Shown here: positions 43,849-54,562 of the stretch, in pieces | Layout: each line of letters begins with the position of its first letter | Position numbering within the stretch: position 1 is the stretch's first letter | Assembly: GCA_024195585.1 (NCBI GenBank) | Contig: SWBL01000167.1 | Coordinates: 1-64,000, forward strand | Length of the DNA stretch: 64,000 bases | Source: Aureobasidium sp. EXF-3400 | Taxonomy: Eukaryota; Ascomycota; Dothideomycetes; Dothideales; Saccotheciaceae | Direction: 5' to 3' | Notes under the pieces: model-generated | Databases searched by the model: none | Told to the model about the DNA's origin: nothing | What the model saw: only the letters and a program-made list of their open reading frames with translations | Position numbers and translations under genes: made by a program

Positions 43849-44817
43849 CTAAGAAGGAGGCTTGTAGCCATCGACATCTGTACTGTTACTCAACTTCTCG
43901 AACTTCTTGACGTTCTCCCTGTACGTATCCAGCTTCTCGTTAATGCCAGCATAAGCATCAGTACCGATCACACATCTCAATGGCGGGTCCTTCATGACTG
44001 CCAACTCATACATGCATCTAGCACCCTTCTTGGGGTCACCAGCCTGCGTGCCGTTTCTCTTTCCCATGGCAGATTTGGCATCAAGATGGTCATAAGCCTC
44101 GTTCTTGTTGGCGCCAAAGTCCATACTTCTGCCTGCCCAGTCGGTGCGGAAACCACCAGGTTCGATGCAGGTGAGCGAGATGTTCCACTCGGGCTTGAGT
44201 TCCTTCGAGAGAGCTTCAGTGTAGCCTTCTACTGCCCATTTGGAGGCGCAGTAGATGGAGAAGAATGGTACACCGCGTTGACCTCCGATAGAGGTGACTT
44301 GTTGGATCACACCGCCTTGGGGCTTCTGGGCGCGCATAGACTCAAGGGCTTTGCGGGTTACGTCGAGCAAACCGAAGAAGTTGACTTCCATCTGTGGAGG
44401 CTTGTGTCAGTGGTGCGATACTAAAACAAGAGAGGAGAATGATTCTTACCTGCTTACGGATCTGCTCCTCGCTCAAACTCTCAAACTCGCCGGCGAGACC
44501 GTATCCAGCGCTGTTCCAATCAGCATTTTGTCCTCAACAGCGTAACATACTTTGAGCAGAACTTACTTGTTGACAACAACATCCAGACGTCCAAATTTGT
44601 CAATGGCCTTCTTGAACGCAGCATCGATGGATTCCTTCTTTGTAACGTCCAAATCTACAGCAAGGTAGTTCTCGTCGGTTGCTCCCTCGGGTTTCTCAAG
44701 CTTGGATGAGTTGCGAGCAGTAGCGACCGCATGATCACCTTCCGAGATGATTTTCTTGACGTACTCGGCACCGAAGCCGGTGGATGTTCCTGTTACGAAA
44801 AAGACCTTTGGCGACAT
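43849..44817 (-). CDS. short-chain dehydrogenase/reductase (classical SDR)
   Basis: Three exons, complement(join(43849..44391,44450..44510,44567..44817)), 284 residues. The nucleotide-binding motif VTGTSTGFG is at residues 8-16. DLDVT marks the adenine pocket. VVVNNAGYG is formed across intron 1. The active site holds a Ser in QQVTSIGG and the Tyr/Lys of YCASKWAVEGYTEAL. PGGFRTDW follows the catalytic strand. Length and motifs fit classical NAD(P)-dependent SDRs of the oxidoreductase type common in ascomycete accessory metabolism. The substrate is unknown and the coenzyme is not certain. The 61-nt middle exon is short but keeps frame and contributes GLAGEFESLSEEQIRKQ. It is followed 268 bases away by the esterase gene on the same strand, so the two may share regulation. 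Confidence 0.87.
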
Positions 44818-45085
44818 TTTGCTGATTGTTGCAATTGAATTGTTAACAGAGCAAGAGATGCAGAAGTCGTTTCGTTTGATATATGTGATCTATGTTTGGG
44901 TTTATGTGCGTCACCGCTCGTCATTCGGCCGCGAAAGCCCGTTAACTCCGGCGCAACATTGATGGGCGGTTTCCTCGGAAGGCTTTCAATCACGATCGTT
45001 GCTTTCCTCTTTCTATCCACAAATTACAAATTGTATCAAGGTAAGTGAACCAGGTGACGACAGCATATCAGTTGCCTCAACATCT

Positions 45086-46045
45086 TCAAACCTGGCCCAT
45101 CCATTTGGACACTTCTGTGCCCAACGACTCTTCCCGGTCGATTCCGGTACCTAGCGCAAGAGTGGTGCTGAAGTGATTGTGACCTTCGAGCAGCACTTCA
45201 CTCAGACTGTCTTGCCCGAACCTCTCTTTGTACTTATTGACAAAATCCTGAGAGGGCTTGAGGATCTCGTCTTCAGGATCCAAAGTGGCAGTCACCACCA
45301 ACAACTTGGTGATCGGAGTCTGCGCTCTTGACACAAGTCCCAGAGCACAATCCTCTTCTAACCTGTCTTGGTAATACGCAGTGAGCACATCTGAGCGATC
45401 AGCACCGGCTTGCTGGAAGTGTCCAGGTATAGAGACCAGTATGACTCCTTGGATAACTACAGAGCCTGTCTGGACTGTCTTTCTGGATTCGGCGAGTGAG
45501 GGCTCAAGCAGCCAGGTCGCAGAGTGCACTGCACCGGCAGAGTTTCCCATGATCCAGAGCTTGTGGTTGCCAGTGTTGAAGCGGTTCTTGATCCACTCAA
45601 GAGCGCCTGCCACATCTCGACCTCCGGATGGGAAGACAGCACCTTCGCCTGTGCGTCTATAGTCGGGAATTACTGTGACGAAACCTCTCGACTGTGTTTT
45701 GTCAGCTGTTTAGGTTCGTCATTCATTGCCTGGCACAACACATACCGCATAATAGTGTCCGATGTTTGCATACACCAAGTCCTTAGCTGTTGGCGGAGTA
45801 GGCATTCGCTTGTCTCCTCGCGAAAGACCACCTCCATAGAGGAACACCAGTATGGGCGTGTCATCAGAGACTTGCTTCGGACCGTAGACATCGAGCTTTT
45901 GGCGTGGGTCTGAGCCATAGGTAAACTCCTCTCGCGGTGTCGACTCGATGCTGCTTCTGTTCTTCTCATGCAGCGCGGCATATGCCTTCATCGTAGGCAT
46001 CAAGCCCGGGTAGATATCGCGACCGAATTCAGGTAATTGATCCAT
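45086..46045 (-). CDS. alpha/beta-hydrolase fold esterase
   Basis: Two exons, complement(join(45086..45691,45746..46045)), 301 residues. The frame is open above 46045, but the first ATG there gives MDQLPEFGRDIYPGLMP. PILVFLYGGGLSRGDK is the oxyanion-hole strand-loop (YGGG replacing the usual HGGG). GNSAGAVHSA carries the nucleophile Ser of the GxSxG elbow. TATLDPEDEIL and EGHNHFST provide the likely Asp and His of the triad. The 54-nt intron (GTATGT...CTGAC...ACAG) is in phase 0 and stop-containing. Proteins of this shape are carboxylesterases or arylformamidase-like enzymes without a secretion signal. It is head-to-head with a quercetinase-like bicupin, whose known product is an aromatic depside ester, so cleaving such an ester is one possible job. 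Confidence 0.82.
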
Positions 46046-46944
46046 GGTGTTTGGTATCAGAGCTGTCACTGGGAGAAGAAGAGAATAGATTGGTAAACAA
46101 AAGATTCAATTTGAATGAGGGGTCGTATAGCTCTGAATGTCCCGCGTTCTAATGCCGCTGCTTCTGCATTGCAGTCGGCACTCTGCTTATCCAAATCCCG
46201 TAGGCAGTGACGAACAACAATCAGCCCCAACGAATTTCGGCACTTCAAGTTCTAACAGCAAGGAAAGTCATCTCTTGAGCTGGGCAAGCGATGTGAGAGG
46301 GGAAGGTGGGAGCATTGGTAGTGAGTTAGGGCTAAGTTAGGGCAAAGTCCTTTATCCGGCCGAGCATGGCCGAGCCCCGATCGACGTACACTCATTAATC
46401 TTGTCGTCTTTGCAAGGTGGGGATGATATTGAATGGACTCTACATTGCGGTGAAGCAGTTGGCTGCAGCTGCAGACAAATTCAGCAGATCAGAGGAACAT
46501 GGACGGGAACTCAAAGAGAGAAAGAACATGTCTGATTCTGGTACAGCAAGAAACATCCATCCATCGTGGCTTCCCCACAATCCCCACAGAACGCCTCGAG
46601 CAACTCACTTTCCAAACTCAAATCGAGCCACCATGTTGACTCTATCCCCTTCTCGAACCTTTCGCTTGTGGGGCCCCAGCCGAGGGCATGGCTTGAGATG
46701 GAGCGTACGGCAATTACGGATGAGAGTAGCCCCGAATGGTGAATGAATTCAGGGCAAGCTGCTTCCAGGTCTCTGAAGATACGAAACATACACGTATAAA
46801 AGACCTGAAGCATGCCCTGATCCTTTACCGACTTCGTCTCACTTCCCATTCATCTTGCCTTGCTCTTAACGCCGACTTTGTCTACCAACCTTGCAATCTT
46901 CGCCAATCGACAGACCTTCACATACTCCAGACAACAACACAACC
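46046..46944. promoter_or_regulatory. divergent intergenic region (esterase / quercetinase-like bicupin)
   Basis: 899 bases between divergent starts. A small open frame near 46417-46746 has no motif. The sequence just upstream of 46945 is C/A/T-rich and G-poor, like a fungal 5' leader. No operator was recognised. Confidence 0.4.
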
Positions 46945-48006
46945 ATGCCCATTCCAATTCTCAGCGAACCACCTGGCACCAACTCCAGCTACGTGCTCCC
47001 CGTCTTCAATGGCGAACTCTGGACAATCCCCACCTCAAACTCGGTCATGCGCATGCTCGTCACCGAAAAAGAATCCAAAGGCGATTTCGCCGTCGTCAGC
47101 ACAGGTGGCCAACAAGACAACCCCATCGGTTTCCATTACCACCGCGAAGCCCACGATGTGTTTTTGTGTCTCAAAGGCAGTATGAATGTCTGGGCAAACG
47201 ACTCTGCTCGCACACTGTTGCCTGGAGATTTCGCCTCTGTGCCTCCGAATGTGGTGCATCAATACCAAATCCTAGGCTCGCATACCGAGTTTGCAGGACT
47301 CATTGTTCCCGGTGGCTGGGAAGAGTTTTTCAGATTCATTGGCGAGCCATACGCGACTTCTCCCATGGGACCTCTGTTTCCTACCCGCGACAATAGAAAC
47401 CCCATGGAAGTGCTAGTTCCCAAACTCATCGCCGCAACCGAGAAATTCGACATGGTGCCTAAGCGCGACCACAAAGGTGCCGAACCTATTCTCTGCACAA
47501 ACAAAGACAACAAACTCAGCAACTCGGCAACAGAGCCTTATTTCCTCAAAGCAGATGCTGGACCACGATATGCCAGTGCTGGTTTGCTGGTGAAACCTCT
47601 CTGTCAAAAAGCAGATTCAAATGGCAAGTTCAGCATTGCAAGACTCGAAGGTTCGGCAACGATAAAGTCGCAGTATTTGGCTTACAACACTTTAACGTTC
47701 GAGACTTCGCATCATTGCTTCTTGGTTGATATGGGTAGCTTCCGCTTGACTGTTGATGGCCAGAGCTCGGAGATCAGTGCAGGAGAAACCATCTTTGTGC
47801 CTGCTGGTCAAGAGTTTACGCTAGAGGTCGCGAGTAGGTATGCTGCATTGTATGTCTTTACCAATGGGGGAGGTTTGGTGGAGATGTTGGTGGGTATGGG
47901 CAAGGAATATGACAGCCAGATCATCGCGGAAGATTTCCCCACTGATGCTGGCGAGGTTGATGGACTCCAAGAGAAGGTCGGCGTCAAGGTTGGCGAGCCT
48001 TTGTGA
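46945..48006 (+). CDS. quercetin 2,3-dioxygenase-like bicupin
   Basis: A single exon of 353 residues from the ATG at 46945; the frame is open slightly further up without ATG. Two cupin domains are visible. The N-terminal one has the metal motif GFHYHREAHDVFLCLKG and LLPGDFASVPPNVVHQYQ, giving three His plus an acidic residue. The C-terminal cupin (SHHCFLVDMGSFRLTVDG, then GETIFVPAGQEFTLEVAS) has lost most metal ligands, as is usual for the second domain of fungal flavonol dioxygenases. There is no signal peptide, whereas the studied Aspergillus enzyme is secreted, so it is probably intracellular. Known members open the heterocyclic ring of flavonols releasing CO. The glutamate usually found in the first motif appears as Asp at the expected spacing, so the substrate may differ; pirin-like or other cupin functions remain possible. 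Confidence 0.8.
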   Translation: MPIPILSEPPGTNSSYVLPVFNGELWTIPTSNSVMRMLVTEKESKGDFAVVSTGGQQDNPIGFHYHREAHDVFLCLKGSMNVWANDSARTLLPGDFASVPPNVVHQYQILGSHTEFAGLIVPGGWEEFFRFIGEPYATSPMGPLFPTRDNRNPMEVLVPKLIAATEKFDMVPKRDHKGAEPILCTNKDNKLSNSATEPYFLKADAGPRYASAGLLVKPLCQKADSNGKFSIARLEGSATIKSQYLAYNTLTFETSHHCFLVDMGSFRLTVDGQSSEISAGETIFVPAGQEFTLEVASRYAALYVFTNGGGLVEMLVGMGKEYDSQIIAEDFPTDAGEVDGLQEKVGVKVGEPL

Positions 48007-48175
48007 TGGATGAAGTTGATTGATTGATACTCCACTATGTCGACACTATACAAATAATCTTGATACAGAATATGAGTCAAAGAATGTCATGAAACGGTCA
48101 TCGAATATGCGTTGCTATGAATTTTGTGAGAACACGCTGAGAAACGGCAAATGTGAGAAATGCCAGTCATAAAAC

Positions 48176-50030
48176 CTATCGGCCACCAACACGAATAACA
48201 CCAGCGGCCATGAGCTTCTGGACCTTTGTGCGGACATCAGGGTTCTTCATGTGCTCCTGCAGAGCGGCTGGGTCGCCCTTGGCTTGTTGCAGGATAGACT
48301 GCATGATGGGGTCTTGCAAGATGGAGAGGATTTCAGGGTCACGCTGAATGCGCTCCATGGTCTCCTCCTCAGTCTCGCCTTCGCGAGCGCTGTACTGAGC
48401 CTGAACAGCCTTCTGCATCTGTTGCTCAATCTCACGAGTGTTCTTGCCGTCCTTGTCGTGGGCCATGGCTTCGTTGCAGACGTCGATGACCCTGTTGTAT
48501 TCACGCATAGCGAAGAGAGCCTGGGCCTTGCGGAGATAGGCACGAATGAAGTTCTCGTCCTTTGCAATGGCGGTGTTGCAATCGTCGACAGCGGCGGGGA
48601 AAGTGAGCAGCTTGATCAAACAAGTGGCACGGTTTGAGTAACCGCGAGGGTCTTCGGGTGCGCGCTTGGTCATCTCGGTGTAGGCCTCGACGGCAGCGGG
48701 CCAGTCGGCCTCCTTGAATTTCTGGTTTCCGAGCTCGCGAGCCTCCTCGGCCTTTTGGGGGTCCAGGTATGCATCTCTCTCAGCCTTGATCTTGGCCTTC
48801 TCTGCGGCACGAAGCTTGGTGAGGATGTCAGGGGTACGGTGCTCGGTAAGAGATCTCTGGTAGTTGTCGATGGCGTTGGGAAAATCGCCCATCTTCTCGT
48901 AAGAGGTACCAATACGACCGAAAGCCTTTGCGATGAGCTTGAAGTCAGCAAAGACTTCGCGACCATGCTCGACGGCCTGCTTGCAAGCCTCAATGGCACC
49001 TTCGTAGTCGCCCTTCTCGAACTTGGCAGCACCGAGGTTGTTGAGGTAGGTGATGTCCTTGTACAAGTCCCAGGCCTTGGAGTAGTGCTCGATGGCAGCA
49101 TCGAATTGTCTCTTCTTGTAGTTCTCAGTACCGAGAGCCTTCTCCTTGTCTGCCTCCTCCCTTGCCTTCTTTTGTGCGGCTGCCTCCTCATCTTCAGGTT
49201 CAGCTTCCGGCTCAGGGGCCTTTGCGGGTTCGGGCTGGGAGGGTCTGGCGTCAGGCATGGGAACATCCTCCTCGGCCTCTCCTCTCTGCTGACCGCCCTG
49301 CTGTTGTTGCTGTTGCGAAGGGTCGGCGAAAGACATGTCGATACCGAGCAAAACGCTCATGACCTGCAAGAAACGGGGATCTTGCATGGCCTCGCCCATC
49401 ATACTGGGGTTGGACTTCATTTGGTTGAGCTTGTTCATGAAAGCGGCGTCTCCAAGCAGCGAGGCAGTCTTGGGGTTGTTTGCGAGCTTCTGGATCATCT
49501 GAGGGTCGTTGAACATGTTGCCGAGTCCACCGGTTGCGTCAGCGCCATCAGCATCTGCTTCAGCCTGGATGGCGCGTCTGACGGCCTCGAGGCCGGACTT
49601 TGCTTGAGCGTTGTTGGGGTCGAGCTCTACTGCCTTTTCGAAGGCATCCGTGGCATCAACTGCGACAGTGTCAGCTTTGATGGCTCGCGTGGACTACTAA
49701 GCAAGAGAAACTCACCGAGGTTGCCCATGCCGTGCAGAGCAGCACCCTTTCTGCCCCAGCCCTTGGCCCAGTCAGGCTTGATCTCTGTTGTCTTTGTGGC
49801 ATCGTCCAGAGCGTTTTGCCAGTCCTTCAATGAAGCGTATGCGCCGGAGCGGTTTGAGTAGAGAACGTGGTTGGAGGGGTCGAGTTCGATGGCCTCGCCG
49901 AACTTCTGGCTGTGTGTCTGTCAGTATGCTGACGAGGTGTGAAGGCGAGATATTGAGCAACTCACGCAGCGCCTTGAAAGTCCTTTGCGGCAAACAGCTT
50001 GTTGCCTTCAGCCTTGAGTGCGTCGGCCAT
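48176..50030 (-). CDS. sti1: Hsp70/Hsp90 co-chaperone Sti1 (Hop)
   Basis: Three exons, complement(join(48176..49659,49716..49909,49966..50030)), 580 residues, the normal size for Sti1. Exon 1 starts [20 protein letters not shown], the first TPR helix. The TPR1 domain spans residues 1-110 ([20 protein letters not shown]). The first DP domain begins near 133 ([17 protein letters not shown]). A Gln-rich then Glu/Pro-rich linker follows. TPR2A ([20 protein letters not shown]) and TPR2B ([20 protein letters not shown]) come next. The C-terminal DP2 domain ends [12 protein letters not shown]. Sti1 bridges Hsp70 and Hsp90 through the EEVD tails bound by TPR1 and TPR2A. Both introns are 56 nt. The promoter is shared head-to-head with the next gene; an AGGGG stress-response-type element lies at 50059-50063. 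Confidence 0.96.
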
Positions 50031-50058
50031 TATTATTCTTGTGAGATTCGTAAAAGCA

Positions 50059-50063
50059 AGGGG
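50059..50063. promoter_or_regulatory. AGGGG stress-response-type element upstream of sti1
   Basis: An AGGGG pentamer (in a run of five G) about 30 bases upstream of the sti1 ATG, in the short divergent region. It matches the STRE core bound by Msn2/4-type factors. A single pentamer is weak evidence, and it may lie in the 5' leader. Confidence 0.25.
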
Positions 50064-50199
50064 GTATCAAAGAAACGAAAGGGTCAATTGATCAGATGCG
50101 AGTATGAGAAAACGAGATGATATGTAGGAGTAGCTAGCAGCTATTCGAATGTCAGTGGTTTGTATATTTCTCATCGAGCTCTACCGAAACGTCTAGAAG

Positions 50200-51169
50200 A
50201 TGATGCCAAGAGCCCCTCCGACAAACACGCAGCTGGACAGAACGGCAACTCCAACCGACTGCTCCGAGTACTGTAGGTCGCGACTTCCAAGACACGTCTC
50301 GCCATCACCTGACGTGACAGCCAACAAAACAATAAACATGTACGGTCAACCATGGTGTCGTGACGGCATCAGAGTCGAAGACCTCGCTCTGCAACATGCT
50401 CCCAAAAGCGGTGTCGATGCTTGGGGTCGCGAAAAGCAACAACCACTTCTTCTCTCAGTCTCGCTCTCATTCCGCTCAGGCTTCGACACGGCTGCAAGTC
50501 AAGATGCTCTCGATGAGAGTACCATGCACTACGGTCTCCTCTCCAAGAATTTGCGTGCTTTGAGACCCGTTCAAGACTGGGAAACCCTGGACAGCTTGGC
50601 TCATCGTATACACCAAACCATCCTCGAAACTCCACCTGGCCATGCTCTAATTCAATCATGTCAGATTGAGATCAAATTGCCCAAAGCGAGTTTACTGGGT
50701 GATTATGTCAACTACGTCTACTTCGTCGAGGACGAAGAGCATACCGGCAGAGTCTTGCACTTGTCTCGTGTTTTCATTCCTACCCTGATTGGTGTCAATG
50801 ACAATGAGAGAACTGCAAAGCAGAAGCTCTATGTCAGCGTATGGATAGACAGGATACAGGCAGATGACTCCGAGTCATATACCGAGCTCGAACGTATCGT
50901 CACTCAGGTAAGTAGCACGCTTATCATATCTCCCACCAGGTCCTTCATACTGATACCTCAATCAGGCAATTGAACCCACAGAATTCGAAACCCTAGAATC
51001 GTTGGCCATCTACGTTCTCAAAGTTTTGAAGATGAACTACGAACCTTTAAAGTCTCGAGAAACCAGCGTTCGTCTAAGACTGGAGAAGCCTCAAGCTGTT
51101 CCTCACGCCTCGGCTCCCATCATCGAGATTGTGAGGACATCTGATGAACTGGCAGCCATGGTTCGATGA
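50200..51169 (+). CDS. dihydroneopterin aldolase (FolB)-like protein
   Basis: Two exons, join(50200..50907,50966..51169), 303 residues from the outermost ATG. An in-frame ATG at 50338 (MYGQPWCRDGIRVEDLALQH) gives 257 residues and may be the true start, since the first 46 residues look like leader sequence. Two FolB/tunnelling-fold repeats are visible: IRVEDLALQHA...QPLLLSVSLSF...IHQTILETPPGHAL, then VFIPTLIGVNDNERTAKQKL...YVSVWIDRI...SVRLRLEKPQA. Tandem FolB modules form the N-terminal part of the fungal trifunctional folate enzyme (Fol1), but no pyrophosphokinase or pteroate synthase follows here, so this is a stand-alone, uncharacterised relative. The 58-nt intron is phase 0. It converges on mge1. 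Confidence 0.78.
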
Positions 51170-51791
51170 GGCCAGGAATAACATCACTCGATCACTGTAC
51201 GCCACGGAAATCCATGAAAAGTTTAGCTATCACAGTCACGAAGTCTTGTTCAACGACAGCTATCGACTGCCAAGAGCAATATTCAGTTGCGAAGCCATAA
51301 TGTTTTGGAAAGAACAATGCGTTCAAGCTATGTCTCAAAATTCATGAAGCGGAGGTATATCGGTATAGATTCAGGATTGGCATGGACCGAAGCGCACTAA
51401 GAAGTTGTTCTGAATAAAAAGCCAACATTCCCAAAGGAGTGAACGTTGAAATGGCATACGACAGTGTCTGAATCTGGCTGTCTACCATCCAATGTTGCCT
51501 AACAGATCACCTCACGTACCTCATATCAATCCTTCAATCATACGCTCTCATCATACAGACCATCTATATATACAGTTGTTTTTACACGACGGACCCGCAT
51601 CGGTCCATCCAAAGGAGGGGAATGTGTCCGTTCTACCTGAACGCCATGCCCATCATCCATTCAGTCCAGCCCAGAAATTTTGCCAAACATGCTTGCTCTT
51701 GTACAAATCAAAAACATGATTTTGAGTTGACTTTTTGGTCTTTCCCCATATGCAGATTCAAATGACATTTGTTTCTTCGTCGTTATCGTGT
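51170..51791. other. convergent intergenic region
   Basis: 622 bases between the stop codons of the FolB-like gene and the GrpE gene. Open frames are short and without motif. It presumably holds both 3' untranslated regions. Confidence 0.45.
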
Positions 51792-52606
51792 TCATGAGTT
51801 TCTGACAACACCGACCTTGGCGGGCTAGAGAGATTGTCAGCATTGTTCCTCGTAATCTAGATGTGCTCTTGCATCGCTGTACTTACTCTGATGACTCTGC
51901 CGTTAAGCTTGAAGCCCTTGGACTGGCAGAAGAAGACGGTACCGTCCTCCTTGTCGGGCTGAGGTGTCTGGAATGTGGCCTCGTGCTCGTTGGGGTTGAA
52001 CTTGTCACTCTCAGCGCTAGGGTCGAATCTCTCGAGACCGTGCTTCTTGAGGGTGTTCAGGAGGATAGTCTCGGTCATCTTGAGACCAGAGTGGAGGTCT
52101 GCAAGGTCCTTGTTGCTGCCATCGAGCTTCTCCTTGGGAACAACGGAAAGGGCGCGGTCGAGGTTGTCAATGCTGTCAAGCAGATCTCTGGCGAAACTCT
52201 GGAGGGCAAAGTCCTTGGCTGCGCGAACCTCGCGCTTGGTCTGTTCTTGCAAGTTGCGGTACTCGGCGATCTGGCGCTTCCACTTGTCCTGCAATTGGTT
52301 GTCTCAGTACTGCTGTCGTCTCTCTTTTTGGAGTGTATGCGCTCAACGAACCGTGACATCGGCGACCTCCTTCTTCTTAGCCTCGAGCTCCTTCTGAGCA
52401 GGGTCCTCCTTGGTGGTGTCGGCAGCCTTGTCTGCGTTCTCAGCTGCAGCCTCGTTCTCCTTGGCACCAGTCTCGGGAGTTGTCGAATAGGTTCTGAAGG
52501 CGGCGACAGCACGGCCTTGCTGGACAGCTCTGAATGAGAAGGGTACTCTGCTCTCGACGGCTTGCGAGAGAGGTCTGGCGGATCTGGCAAGGAATCTGAA
52601 GCTCAT
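51792..52606 (-). CDS. mge1: mitochondrial GrpE nucleotide exchange factor (Mge1)
   Basis: Three exons, complement(join(51792..51824,51887..52288,52352..52606)), 229 residues. The ATG at 52606 starts MSFRFLARSARPLSQAVESR, an Arg/Ser-rich mitochondrial presequence ending before FRTYST. An acidic linker follows, then the GrpE long helix (DKWKRQIAEYRNLQEQTKRE), the dimer helix (LLDSIDNLDRALSVVP) and the beta domain with the signature GFKLNGRVIRPAKVGVV. That signature is created by the last splice; the final exon encodes only PAKVGVVRNS and the stop. Mge1 exchanges nucleotide on mitochondrial Hsp70 (Ssc1) in protein import and folding. Introns of 63 and 62 nt have good ends. With sti1 nearby, two Hsp70 cofactors lie within 5 kb, which is probably chance. 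Confidence 0.95.
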
Positions 52607-53458
52607 GTTGGGTAGGATGTGGCGACTTGAAGGTAATGCTGTAAGAGGATGAATATCAATCGAGTGAAATGTACAAAAGTGTCTTGTGACGATGAATGAC
52701 TGTCTGGAGGTTTTTTGGAACGCCAAGGCCGATCGCCTTCGAGCTGTACGCCGACTGCGCCCGAGCAGGTTCCGACATTCATCTTCCTCCACGACGAATT
52801 GTTTCTGTCAAATTCGATTGCTTCAGCACTCGTAGTAACCACCCAACTTGCTAGAAAATTGTCGAGAGCAAGGCACAAAGCCTCTTCATCCACCCTGCTG
52901 TGGTCATGGTTGCCAATACATGCCAGCCAAATACTTCTTTTTAACTACGAGTTGACCTTTGTGCTGACATCTACTACCTGCGAAAGACACACCACACTGG
53001 AAGCATATGATCTTGGAGTCGAGAGCTCAGGCTGCTCAGCTAGGCTGCTCAGCTGATGGACTCAGTGCGATACTCCCAGTGGTCGGACTCTATTCAACAT
53101 AAGTGTTTGTCTCAGAGCGTTTAACAAGCAGGACATGGGGAAAAGCCACCGCTAATAATACTCATACGCGAGTAGGATGCGGTCTCAGCCACTCCACGTA
53201 TTGACCGTATCGCGTGTTCAAGTCTTCTAGGCTCCAGAGTTTCGTCCATACGCTTTCAACGTTACTCCATTGGTTCAAGTGGTTCGACTCTCGGTCTTTG
53301 ACTTCGCGATGCTTGTTTATTGGTCTTGCGTTATGCGGCTTGGCTACTCAGCCTTCGAGCGTCAGGCGTGACTGCAGTTTTAGGTATGTGAATATAGGTA
53401 GGATGTTTCGCTCTTTCTTCGACCGGTCTTCCATCATCAACACTCCAGCATTGCTATC
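52607..53458. promoter_or_regulatory. divergent intergenic region (mge1 / DUF2985 protein)
   Basis: 852 bases between divergent starts. No further gene is supported. I looked for a heat-shock element (alternating GAA/TTC at 2-base spacing) beside mge1 and found no convincing triple. Confidence 0.4.
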
Positions 53459-54562
53459 ATGGTTCAATTTTCGCCTCAACCTGGTGCCTTGCCTAGACAA
53501 TCTACTCTGCCCTTGCAGGTTGGACGGATACGCGCAGCATCAATCACCACCGCAAATAAAATTCTGAGCTACGATCCACAACCAGGCATGTGGTCTGCGA
53601 CTGGTACAGCCATTGCACATGCCCCCAACCTGACCGACTTGCGGAAGAAGCACATCGATTTTGATGCCGACGGACATCTCGCAACGAAGCTCTCGTCATC
53701 AGAACCCGACGAAAACAAGCGAGTAACGACATTCCCGATCATCTCATCTGTGCCGTCGACTATCACACCAAGCAATGATGACAAGAAGTCATTGGACCCA
53801 TTGATAAAAACCTTGAGCCACTCAACAGCAGATCCAGACACACCCAAAACGTGGAAACAGACTATTGTCACTGGTCTCATCGCCTTTTGGCGCTTCTTCA
53901 AATCACCAACCGGCTTCTTCATTACTCTGTATGGACTCAACGTCGTGGCCTGGGGCGCCATGCTATTCTTTTTGATCCTCAAAGCAGCACCCGCCATGAA
54001 CCATCCCGATGGTGGTGATGCAGACTCCTCACCTCGCAAGATTTGGATCGAAATCGACTCGCAAATCCTGAATGCACTCTTCTGCCTGACAGCATGGGGA
54101 CTCGCACCATGGAGATTCAGAGACCTCTGGTGGCTGTGCGTATGGCGGTTTGGACGTGGGACCGCGAGGCGCTCAAGAGCGATCAGAAGATTGGCAGCAA
54201 GAAATGTCTGCTGGTTCCGCTTGCAAGAGTGCGATTTGTTGGGCCATGCAGAAGACGGTGTGGATCCCGTCCTGATACGTCGAGAAAACTATTCCGGTGA
54301 AAGGGCACCTCCTACGGCGCCTTGGAAGATGGACTTTGTGGTATGGATGATGGTATTGAACACACTCTTGCAAGTTGGGATGGCCTACATGATGTGGAGA
54401 TACAATCGAATCGATCGTCCGACTTGGGGATCTGGTTTGTTCATTGGCCTTGGATGTGCAGTGAGCATGTTTGCAGGCTTGATGTCATGGTGGGAAGGAA
54501 GAAAGATCAAAAAGATTGAAGGATCAAAAGTTGTGATGGATAAGGAGAGTGCAGAGGTTTGA
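53459..54562 (+). CDS. DUF2985 multi-pass membrane protein
   Basis: A single exon of 367 residues from the ATG at 53459. The first 135 residues are hydrophilic. Hydrophobic segments then appear near 150-175 (FFITLYGLNVVAWGAMLFFL), 205-225 (ILNALFCLTAWGLAPWRFRD), 290-315 (MDFVVWMMVLNTLLQVGMAY) and 325-345 (GSGLFIGLGCAVSMFAGLMS). The WRFRDLWWLCVWRFG motif after the second segment, and the MMWRYNRIDRP and WWEGRK motifs near the end, are those of the fungal DUF2985 family. Members are uncharacterised relatives of PLAC8-type membrane proteins. It stands alone between mge1 and the cellulase genes; I infer no specific role. Confidence 0.78.
   Translation: MVQFSPQPGALPRQSTLPLQVGRIRAASITTANKILSYDPQPGMWSATGTAIAHAPNLTDLRKKHIDFDADGHLATKLSSSEPDENKRVTTFPIISSVPSTITPSNDDKKSLDPLIKTLSHSTADPDTPKTWKQTIVTGLIAFWRFFKSPTGFFITLYGLNVVAWGAMLFFLILKAAPAMNHPDGGDADSSPRKIWIEIDSQILNALFCLTAWGLAPWRFRDLWWLCVWRFGRGTARRSRAIRRLAARNVCWFRLQECDLLGHAEDGVDPVLIRRENYSGERAPPTAPWKMDFVVWMMVLNTLLQVGMAYMMWRYNRIDRPTWGSGLFIGLGCAVSMFAGLMSWWEGRKIKKIEGSKVVMDKESAEV

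Noticed and set aside
48755..49861. 368-codon open frame on the plus strand
   Set aside because: Antisense to sti1. Its Leu/Val-rich composition reflects the reverse of Glu/Lys/Ala codons, not a membrane protein.
51863..52537. 224-codon plus-strand frame with Leu/Val-rich sequence
   Set aside because: Antisense to mge1; same codon-reversal artefact.
48176..52606. sti1 and mge1 proximity as a chaperone gene cluster
   Set aside because: An unrelated FolB-like gene lies between them, they have separate promoters and no shared heat-shock element was found; probably coincidence.
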